The notes under the pieces are model-generated. The model was not told the origin of the DNA and did no database searches. It saw only the letters and a list, made by a program, of their open reading frames with translations. A program made the position numbers and the translations under genes. Positions 31,277 through 41,900 of a stretch of 64,000 bases of DNA are shown here, one piece after another; the first letter of the stretch is position 1, and each line of letters opens with the position of its first letter. The DNA comes from Gordius sp. MW1 (Eukaryota > Nematomorpha > Gordioida > Gordea > Gordiidae), in assembly GCA_964036665.1 (NCBI GenBank), contig OZ038532.1, positions 18,503,037 to 18,567,036 of the forward strand, written 5' to 3'.

Positions 31277-34200
31277 CGGGCCGTCCCATGGGCGACAATG
31301 GGAAACGGCCGTACTTTCAGCCGCCTATTCTATTTATTCGACCGGTCCACCCAACGGAAATATTGCGTCGACACAGGCGCTGAAGTTAGCGTCATCCCAC
31401 CCCCTCCCAAACATCCATTGATCCCGCATGGCCCAACTCTACAAGCGGCTAACCAAACCAACATACACACATACGGACAAGTCGTATTAAGTTAAGACCT
31501 TGGCTTGCGACGGGAATTCAAATGGGTATTTTTAGTCGCAGACGTACACACCCCCATAATTGGAGCTGACTTATTACATCACTATAAGTTGGTTGTGGAC
31601 ATCAACAACAAACGACTCATAGATAGTACTACCCAGCTATCATCCAAGGGCACAACTTCACCACATCAGACATTCGGTATCCGTGTTGCACTCAGCAATC
31701 ACGGCACAAAATTCGATGCAATTCTGCACGAATTTCCATCACTCATATCCCCTCTAAACTTCAACCGACAGATTCCACCACATGATGTACTCCACCACAT
31801 ATTAACGAAAGGACCAGCTCAGTACGCACGTCCAAGAAGACTAACGGCGGAAAAGTTGAATGTCGCGAAAAAAGGATTCGAATATATGTTAGAGTTAGGA
31901 ATCATTCAGAAATCAGAAAGCAACTGGGCAGCTCCATTGCATTTAGCCGCCAAAAAGACAGGCGATTGGAGGCCTTGTGGAGACTACAGAGGCCTGAATA
32001 AAGTCACAATACCGGACAGGTATCCTATACCACACATACACGATTTCACTGCCAATCTTCACAACAAAATCATATTCTCCAAGCTGGACCTCGTGAGAGC
32101 GTACCATCACATCCCCGTTGCGCCAAAGGACGTATGCAAAACAGCCGTCACAACACCTTTCGGCCTGTACGAATTCGCAAGAATGCCGTTCGGACTAAAA
32201 AACGCAGCACAGACGTTCCAACGATTTATTGATGAAGTCCTAAGAGGATTAGATTGCGTTTACGCGTACATCGATGATATTCTCATAGCCAGCGCGTCGG
32301 AGCAGGAACACGAACAGCACTTGAGAATCGTTTTTCAACGATTGCAAGAGTACGATCTGAGAATCAACCCTGCGAAGTGCGAATTCGGAGTTGGTGAACT
32401 CGAATTTCTCGGACACCAGGTATCAAGCACCGGTATTGCCCCACTGCTCGACAAAGTCAAGGACATCAACGAGTTTCCCTTACCTGATTCACTAAAGAAG
32501 CTCCGGAGATTTCTAGGTATGATTAATTTCTATCGGAGATTTCTACCCGGAATTTCCCGAACCCTCCAACCTCTGACCGAGTTGCTGAAGAAGTCGAAAA
32601 AAGTCCGTAACCTGCAACGACGTTCAGGTCAAGGCGTTCAAAGAAGCAAAAGCAGCATTAGTGAATTTTACCACACTTACCTTTTTGAATACGGACCCCC
32701 TTACAAAAATCACACTGACCACCGATGCATCAGACACGGCGGTCGGAGCAGTTTTGGAGCAAACCATTTCGGACAAGGTATACCCACTAGCATTTTTATC
32801 GAAATTACAACCCACCCAGACCCGGTACAGTATTTTTGGTCGCGAACTCCTGGCAATTTATTTGGCCATAAAGCATTTCCGCCATATCTTAGAAGGTCGT
32901 AATTTTACCATCTATACCGACCATAAACCACTCACCCACGCATTCAACGCAAAACCCGACCAGTATTCTCCAAGAGAAACAAGACAGTTAGACCTCATCT
33001 CGCAGTATACTACTGACATACGATTCATTAAAGGCGAAAGCAACACAGTAGCGGACGCTCTATCCCGGATGGAAATAGATTCTATTAAATTACCAGGAAT
33101 TCCGGATTTGGAGGAAATTAGCAAATATCAGAAGGCTGATGAATCCTTAGAAGGTCTAAAAAACTCATCATCCCTAAAGTTACAACTAATACCTATTCCC
33201 GGATCGGATAGCAAAGTCCTGTGTGACCTCTCAACCACAAAGCATCGACCGGTGATACCAGAATCACTTAGGAGAAATGTATTTGATCATTTCCACGCGA
33301 TATCACACCCAGGTATACGCGCAACTCTAAAACTAATTACAAATCGAGTAGTCTGGCCGTCAATAAACAAAGACGTTGTTAGATGGGCAAGAACTTGCAT
33401 AAGATGTCAACAAAGCAAGGTTTACCGACACACAGTTACGGTACCTGGAACCTTTGCTTAACCCGACGCCCGTTTCGCACACATACACATCGACTTGGTA
33501 GGACCACTACCACCGTCAAACGGATATACGCATTTATTAACGGCAGTGGACCGTTTCACTAGATGGCCCATGGCTATTCCTTTGAATAACACATCCACGG
33601 AGATGATCGCGAAAAAGTTGATAGAGCACTGGATTGCAAATTTTGGCGTGCCGCATACGATCACCACCGACAGAGGACCACAGTTTCAATCATCTCTTTT
33701 CCGAGAACTTTCCAATCTTTTAGGATGCACACATATCAAAACAACCGCCTACCATCCCGCCGCAAACGGACTCGTCGAACGATTTCACAGACAACTTAAA
33801 GAGTCGTTAAAAGCCGCCGGCGAGACGAAGTGGAACGAAATTTTACCATTGGTATTAATAGGTTTACGTACAACTATGAAAGAAGACATAGGAGCATCAA
33901 CAGCGGAATTGGTTTACGGTACGAGTTTACGACTACCAGGAGACTTTTTCCTGAAAACCGAACCCGATCCATTACTACATCAATTCGTTGACAAGTTGAA
34001 GAGAACCATGGCTAAAATCCCTTATCCCAACCAAAACACCATGCGACATCAAAAGAGCAAGTTAGCAGCGATCTGTTCGAAACAACCCACGTCTTTATCA
34101 GAAACGACGCGGTGCGGAAGCCACTCTCTCCAACGTACGACGGTTCCTTCAAAGTATTGAAGCGTGAACCAAAGTACTTCGTTCTTGATAAAAATGGGAA

Positions 34201-34384
34201 AAGAGATTCTGTCACGATAGACAGATTAAAACCCTGCCATCTAAGCATAGAGGAACCATCCTTTCAGACCGCCGACGAAACTCAAGCTGAGGCACCGACA
34301 CAAGAAGTGGAAAAACCAACCAAAATAACTAGAAAAGGCAGAAAGGTCCATTGGCCGAAAAACCTTCGTGAATACAGCACATAA
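31277..34384 (+). pseudogene. pol: pol remnant: protease, reverse transcriptase, RNase H, integrase
   Basis: The aspartic protease has DTGAEVSVIP near 31,375 and GADLL near 31,565. Reverse transcriptase covers about 31,800-32,310, with the catalytic YIDD box near 32,268. RNase H starts near 32,705 with [10 protein letters not shown]. Integrase runs from about 33,290: the HPG and CxxC part of its zinc domain, then catalytic D (HIDLVG), D (TTDRGPQF) and E (NGLVERFHR). A C-terminal beta-rich tail ends at 34384. Breaks are nonsense codons at 31493-31495 and 33459-33461, and frameshifts near 32,606 and 34,060. The product cannot be made as one polyprotein. Confidence 0.93.
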
Positions 34385-34441
34385 TTCTCAGCCAATTTTA
34401 TCGATATATTTAAAACCGTAAACATATCTGGAAGGGGAGTA

Positions 34442-34781
34442 TGGGGGCGTTTTAAACATTGGCGAGATGAAGCAACCAGGAGCAGGTAACAAATTGACAA
34501 TTACAGTTTTTGAATTACTTCCTTCTCTCAAAATCGCTACCACAATCACATAAATTCATCATCCCAATTCCTTCCCAAAGTCGCTACCACAATCGCATTA
34601 TTCCACCATACTTTATTCATATCATTACTTACTTAATATTCTTGTGTGATCTATATCTTCATATCATTACTTACCTAATATTCTTGTGTGATCTATATCT
34701 TCATATCATTACTTACTTAATATTCTTGCGTGATCTGTATCTTCTTATTAAAATATTCTTATTGGTATAAAAACTACCATA
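34442..34781 (+). repeat. 3' LTR
   Basis: It is nearly identical to the 5' LTR. I see one inserted G near the start and two substitutions in the 42-bp repeats. A purine tract precedes it and the ACTC duplication follows it. Confidence 0.9.
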
Positions 34782-34785
34782 ACTC

Positions 34786-35637
34786 CACCCATAGAGCATT
34801 TTCTATTACATGTGCTACCTCATGCACAAATTAGCATATGCAGTTCATCTTCATGCTACGCGCTTATGAGACAACCCATCATGCCTCGTGTCAGAGTCGA
34901 AATAAATTAACAGTATAACATCTCTAATAGCCTCAATTAATTTTAGCTAAGCAAAATTATATAGAATTATATTATAACCCAAGCCAATTGTGGAAAATTG
35001 TAAAAAAACTACTTTTATTTTAATTATAAATTTAAGAGATCCCCTTTTTTATAAGGTCGCACACCATAGCTATTTGGATTCTTATGAGTACATATATTTG
35101 TTGGATCAATGCGATTAAAAAATGATTTTAAATTTAATACGCAATAAAGTGTAAGCTACTTTATCAAGAAATATATAAAATTACAAAAATTTTATTAATG
35201 TAAATATTCCGAGAATTTATTTTATTAGTAATTATTTTACTGGTTAAGTAATATAAGACACTTATTAACATTATATACCGGTGATCAACACTAACTCAAA
35301 GATGGCACGAAACACGTGTCATAATTATGGAAAATATATGTCATTTAAGTAATCATTAAAAATTTAGATTAATTAGAATAATTAACACTATTTCAATATA
35401 TTTAAGGTTATTATAAATGTCACTAAGCTAAGATAGCATAAGATAATTATTATTTAATCTGACCTCATCTAAATTTATATTTAATCATTTTATAATTTTA
35501 TTGACACCCTGTATTTAATACCTTGTAATATTTTTAGGAATGAAGCATGTGCAAATATATTTTAAAATTGTTTTCTACACAGTATAAAAACGAAATAATT
35601 AAAATTTTGATTATTTATCTCTTTCCCATAATATCAT
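34786..35637. other. Intergenic region and probable RALGAPA promoter
   Basis: This is AT-rich DNA between the retrotransposon and the RALGAPA start codon. I see no clear core promoter element, gene or repeat. The retrotransposon therefore sits about 0.85 kb upstream of the RALGAPA ATG. Confidence 0.4.
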
Positions 35638-38600
35638 ATGTTTAACATGTTTTCAAAAAAAGCACCTGTCGATTTGAAAAAACTTGTTGTTAAGCTAAAC
35701 GACCCAAAGAAAGACTTGTTAAATAAGATTAAATATGTCAAAACAATAATAGGTTTCTTTATTTTATTGTGTTTGTGTACAAATAATTTTTTAGAATTTC
35801 AGGATCTTTATGAAATAAAGAATGTCTTTGAAGAAAACTATTATGTCTTGTATCACATATTTAATGATTATTTCTATGAAGTGTCAAAGCCCAAAAGTAT
35901 CTGTTTTAAAACATAATTATATATATATATTTATATAGGCTATAAAATATATAGAGAAGAGTTGGATATTGTATTTAATATTTTTGAGGTATAAGATTTT
36001 ATTTTTTTTATTATGTTTCTAAAGATTATATTATACACACTACCAGAGCTGCTTAACCAAAGATGGCAATACAATAGCATATGTAATTTAAAAAGAGATA
36101 ATTAAACATTTTTTAGATAATATACTAGCAAAAATTTGCCATTTAAATAACAATTTGAAAGTAAATTATAAAGCAAATTGTGTCTAGTAAATAAAGATTA
36201 AAGAAATTGGGATAAAATTGTTTACCACATGGTATCAAATCCTACTGCCAACACTTAATTATACAAACCAAGAAAATTTCAACAATTGTGAGACAGAGTT
36301 AGATATGTTTTTTAGTTCAATAATTCCTGGATTACACAATGAGGACAAAAATAAAGCAAATCAATTAGATTTACTGAGTTTGCATAGTAGTTTGCAGTTG
36401 GCTACTTCAAGTTATTTTCCCTCACCCCATGCTTCAACTACGAATATTGGGTTAATTAGTGGCAAGATAATAAATTCTTCACAAATTTCAAAGGAATGTA
36501 TACCTATTGGTAAAATTTTTTAATCTAGTTTTTAATAACTTATAAAAATGAACGCTATATCTATAATTTTTTTTTTACTTTTTAATATACTATTTAGATT
36601 TTTGTATTATCAATAGTTGCATTACCAATTTTAAACGTATAAACTTTCATTTTAATATAAGTTAAATATACTTTTGCTTAATATCAATCAATTGCATTAA
36701 CCAATGATAAATCTGATTTTTTTAGCTATAGAACCTGAACCATATCTGCCTATCAGTGAAGAATCTACCCCTGAAGAAAAGGGAGAATCTGCTATATTGC
36801 TTGAGGTTTTATTAGAAGCGTCCATTTGGCAGGTTTAACTTAATCTAGGAATCAAATTTTTTTAATCTATCCCATAATTGTAAAACACTAATAAATTTAT
36901 AGGGACAAAAAATTATGTGGTCTCATGAAATCTTCAGGCAACAGGCTAGTATGAAATTGCTAGAAAAAATACGCCATATTTTATTGCCATTGGTGTTTCC
37001 AAGATTTGCCAATCCACAAAGATACAACCTAGATATTTACTCCCCTACCTTTAACCCTATGAATAGTATTGAAATATTCTAATTTTAATTGCTATCTTTA
37101 TACTTTCCATTTGCATGTACTATAAAGACAATGGAGGTTGGGCCATTAAAACTTTTCCTTGTGCATTTTGATTTATATTAGCATCAAAATTCTTTAATTT
37201 TGTTTGTCTTCGCCGATCCGTCCTAAATATAGCATTAAAATTTTTGGATAGGATTCTTTTGGGGGTGTGGCGTTGTCATTTTATATTGGTTGTATGAATG
37301 AGGGATATAAGTGGGCAATGAAATGTATTATATATTGCGTTTATATGTATCATTTAGCATCAATTTTAAAAAATTTAAAATTATATCTAATGAAAAGATC
37401 AATTACTAATATAGAATATCTTTGCTTATGTTTAAGAGCCCTAATTTGAATGATATATATATGAAAATTGCGCCTGTTAAATACCAAACGATATTAATTG
37501 CTATGCAATTTATGGTTTATAGACGGTTACACGCATGGCGTATAAAGGGGGGGGGGGGCGGGTGCTCCTTTTAAATCCAAAAATTTGTTGAAATAAATTT
37601 TGGCTAAAATTTCAAAAAATGATCATTTTGCCCCTCCCTAAATCATTATTGCCCCCCTCTAATTCTAAGCTACGCTCATGTTTACTCGTGATAACTTAAT
37701 ACTCCATTGGTCAAGTTTTTTATTTAGTTTGTAATCCCATTGATACGAAGGGATTATTAATGATCTATCGTCTTATTGATTCTAATCTAAAGACGCGACG
37801 GGAAAAAAGAATACACGAAAATAAGTTTAGAGATATATTTTAGTTTTCTATATTTTTCCTTCTTTTATTATATCGACACACCAAAAATATGATAATCATT
37901 TTTTGTACGAGCGATATCGAGGTAATCCAAAAAATATTTGCTAATCACGTTAATAAAATAACGATCTTAATTCAATATAATAATAAACCATAACGCGATG
38001 GTAATTAAAATCGCTCGCTCGAGATGGGTAATAAAATCTATTTTTATCCTAGTGAGCCCGAAAAGATAATTAAAACAAGTAAGCGGGGGGGGGACAAATA
38101 ACGAAAAACAAATCAGCTTATAAAACCAATGTGGAACACCACATTTAGTTATAACTTGGCTATTTAAAGGACAAAATATAGCAGGCTTTGAACCCAAAAA
38201 TTTAATAAAATTATGGCTAAAATTTCAAAAAATGATTATTTTGCCCCTCCCTAAATCATTATTGCCCCCCTCTAATTCCAATACTGGCTACGCCCATGTT
38301 TGTACCCATGACAATTTAACTTAATTAATTTTGTTATTTGATCTAGTTTTAATATTCTTACGTATCAATGAAATAAAAATCGACTCTTAAACTCTTTAAT
38401 AATTTTTGAAGCTTGACCAACGGAGTGTTTACATTTTAAAAACTCAGCGTGCCATATTTATGCTTATACAACGTTGGTTTAGATATAATACGGTGGGGAA
38501 GGGCGAAAAATGTAAATAATAATTTCCTAAAATAAATACTCAGTTGGTAAATGGCACATAATTAAAACCACAGTTGTTACGACGGCCATTCAATCCCCGA

Positions 38601-38928
38601 TCGAAGGCCATTTACAAAATGGCGACGCTCTTAAAGGTCGTTTCATCAAATGGCTCTTGAAATGTGTTCGGCACCCGGATCACACGTGCGAGAGTCACGT
38701 GACTGGCTCCGAACGGAGTCACGTGACACCGCCCACTGGGGTGGTGAGGGTCGAGAAAAAGGGCGGCGTGACCGCCTCACCCCCCACGAGCGAATCTCGA
38801 CCCGGCTCGACCGGACCGAATCATTCGGTATTGGCCCGGGCCGGTAGCTCGATCGCTCAAGAAGTCTCAAGCATCTCTTCCGATCGAAGCTCATCCCTGA
38901 GCGGCGAAACCAAATCTAGCCCTTCCAA
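35638..38928 (+). CDS. RALGAPA: RALGAPA exons 1-9 with five ultrashort introns
   Basis: Exons: 35638-35752, 35795-35896, 35939-35988, 36025-36082, 36117-36160, 36197-36509, 36726-36832, 36903-37065 and 38574-38928. Introns 1-5 are 42, 42, 36, 34 and 36 bp, then 216, 70 and 1508 bp. Each starts GT and ends AG; the first, second and fourth acceptors are TTAG or ATAG, while the third and fifth are AAG. Joining the exons gives an N-terminus colinear with vertebrate RALGAPA (IKYVKTIIEF, KPKSYKIYREELDIVF, QRWQYNSI, NNNLKIKEIGIKLFTTW). Reading straight through the introns hits stops or shifts frame. Exon 9 is GC-rich and ends in a Ser-rich linker. Confidence 0.9.
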
Positions 38929-41900
38929 GTAATATGTGAAAAATGAATTTTCTACCTTTTTTTAGTGTAAAAATGCATGTTTTATTTTTCAATTAAAATT
39001 ATAGGGAGTTGTAAATATTTTCTTCTCTATGCAAGTTGCTCTTAATATTTCTAAATGGTAGTTAATGCAAGGATGCTAAAGAACGGGTGGTTCCCAATGT
39101 AAAACTATTAAATGAGCTATCTTCTTTTAAAATGATCTTTGATCATCGCGAGCAGTAAAAACTAGTGTCGTAGAAACGGCTGGGATTTGTTTGGTCGGCC
39201 TTTGGTCGGAGTTTACTAAACACAAACAAACCAAAGATCTTTAGACCACCAGGCTGCTTAGTCTTGATTTGAAAAGCTGACCAGAGTCGACAGTTGGTCT
39301 TAGTTGAACCAAAGGTCGACCAACAAAACCCAGCCCTTTTTACACCACTAGCTAATGGCATAGTCACTTGCAAACGGTAACGCTATAGCGTGAGGCTAAC
39401 ATTATTATAAAATTTCGAAAGTTAAATTTAAAACTTTTAATGGGCTAGCCAAAGCTGGAAAAGGGAAAATATTCATTTTTTTTATAAAAATTTTGCTAAA
39501 TTTACATTTTTGCCCGCCCCTCTATTTTTCCTTACCATTTTTGTTAAAATTTTAACTCTTTTTTTCTATTTATCAAGTTCTTCCATAAATAACTACCTCC
39601 CACCCCCATATGAACCCTAACCCTAACGGCCATCTTCCTTTCCCCCCCCCCCCCCTCGTAATATGATATTAAATTTTTATTGATAAATTTAAAAGAAGGA
39701 AGAAAATAAGTTTAATTTGTAAGGAACCTTCCTTCAATGCCACCTCGCCTTATGTTTTGTTACAACAATACTAATAAACGTAAAAATTTTTTTACAACTT
39801 CAAAGAGAACAGATTGCATACTGCATTTAAAAATGCCCATTGCGGGATGTCTTAGTAATTATTGTGGTATGTGAAGTCCCCCATCATGTGTGAAACTTGT
39901 TATTGCTAACCTCAGCCTATTCATAACATGACAAACTTATGCGATTATATAGCACTTTTGTAATCTTCAAGAGGGTCATATTTTCCCCAGACGCGACTTA
40001 AAAATGTGGTGTTGTTTTATTATCTTTTAAAAGCAATTATGTACAGGAAAACAAATTAATAATGATTTTATAATAGTTTTATTCAGAAACAAATAATTAT
40101 AATTATGATATACACGAATAAAAAATATAAAAACGCGCTATAACTAAACGGATGGCATTGATCCGTGTATGGAAATCGTGTTGGATTTAACGATTTCCAT
40201 TGTGATCTTTTGCCTGATAAAAAAGTATTCTTTGGGATCGTGAGTAATGGAGGTTATATATTTTGAAATTTGTTTTAGGAATTGGCTGCCCTCGGGACCT
40301 AAGTTACCGAGGGTCGTAGCTACTACTGGTACGAAAATAATATTGTTTAGGTATTTGTATTTATCCTCCTTCTTTCTCTCAGTAGAAGAGATGAGGTCAG
40401 GAGAGGCGTTAGATTTGGCGAATACGTCCACTGCAGTGAAGTCCCAGCAGGCGTTTAGGCCACGAGCCCACGGGATGATTGTTACTCCATCGGGTCTTTT
40501 CCCGTCAGTGGAGCTTAGGCTAGTGGGTTCTATTGTATTGGGAAAGCCGGCTTTCTTCAAAGATTGTCCGATTATTTTATTTATTGTGGCATGACGGGGA
40601 TGCCGCCCCTTGCTGTATTGGCAGTGTAGAGGATGATGGCCGTTTGCGAGAACGGGTTGGCGGCAGAGGTCGCAGTTGAATGGGGACACAATGTCGCAGC
40701 CGAGGCGTAGGCCTACAGCTATTCGGAGTTCCTCGCCCGACAGGTGTAACCCTAGGTTTTGGCTTGGTAGGGCCTCGAGCCATTCGTAACCCCCGGAGGA
40801 TGCCCAATTGAAGTGGAGATTTCCCAAAGATAGGTTATTCGAAGTGAGGTAAGCTACGGAACGTGCTATCAGTGGTAAGTCCCAATCCTTTTGGGTGGTT
40901 CCATTCGGGTGAGTAGCGGAATCCAGTATGAGGTCTTCCCACGCCTGAAGGGCGCTGTCGAGGTGCGGGTCTTGGGTTTGAGTGATTTGCTTGATTAACT
41001 CATCCGTTGATAAACGGGATGAAATGAACCCTGCTAGTGAGAGTAGATGGGGGGGTCGGATGCCTATACCACCACTCTTGGAGGGAAGGGTGGCTTGGAG
41101 CCATTGGAGAGGGCTAAATTTAAGGTTTAGGCACCTTTCGACTAGCAATTGGATTTTTTTTTCCATCGCGTGGAGTAGGTTAACGGCTAAGAAGACGGGC
41201 GAGGCGCGTAATGCATAGTTAATTTTGGGTATTAGGAGGAAGTTTTTTAAGAGGAAAAAGGCATGGTGGGGAGTTAGACGCTCCAGGGTGTGGGATATGG
41301 AGTCGATGAAGTCGGAGAAACCCTCTAAGAATGTTTCAGTTGTTTTAACGCCTCCAATGGGAGCGCCTAAGTAATGAAAGTCATCTCTTGATATGACTGG
41401 GAATGGGAGGGAGAGTTTGTCAATTGTGAGATCTTTGGTGAAGATTTCACATTTCGATGTGTTTAGTTAGGCTGAGTGATATATTGTCTGCGAAGCCATT
41501 GATGATCTGTGGGATTTGCCGGACTGCTTCGGCTGGGCCAACCAGGAATCCGTCATCAAGGTACCATAAATTGCATGAGAAGGCTCCTAGGGAGGAGAGT
41601 TTATCGATGATAGTTTGAATCGCCAAACAGAAAAGGGCCGGGCCCAAAGGATCTCCTTGTTGGATTCCTTGGGATGATTTGATTATTTGGTCCCCAAAGA
41701 GTAGATACGTTGGGTTCCCATAGCTATTTAACAGAAACTGATGGTATTCCGGAAATTGTTGTATGAACGGTTCAATAAAGGCTGCTCGGTTTACGCTGTT
41801 AAAGGCGTTTTTGAAATCGAGTTTCACCAGGAGGTCATTTGATAAAGAAGACTCAAGAAATGTTCGAGCTACATGGGAAGCAGCCTCGCATCCTCCTTTC

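Larger units (their letters stand above)
30074..34785 (+). mobile_element. Ty3/Gypsy-type LTR retrotransposon, structurally complete, coding frames broken
   Basis: The element has LTRs of 339 and 340 bp (30078-30416 and 34442-34781) and a primer-binding site. Gag, protease, reverse transcriptase, RNase H and integrase follow in Gypsy order, then a purine-rich tract GGAAGGGGAGTA before the 3' LTR. The tetranucleotide ACTC is duplicated at both outer edges (30074-30077 and 34782-34785), consistent with the 4-bp duplications of Gypsy elements. The LTRs differ at only a few positions, yet Gag-Pol carries several frameshifts and nonsense codons. There is no envelope frame. It lies between the glycine-rich gene and RALGAPA. 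Confidence 0.95.

Noticed and set aside
39612-39626. CCCTAA words as interstitial telomere repeat
   Set aside because: Only about two copies occur, and an equally short GGTTAGGG pair is seen near 5,926. This is too short to mean anything.
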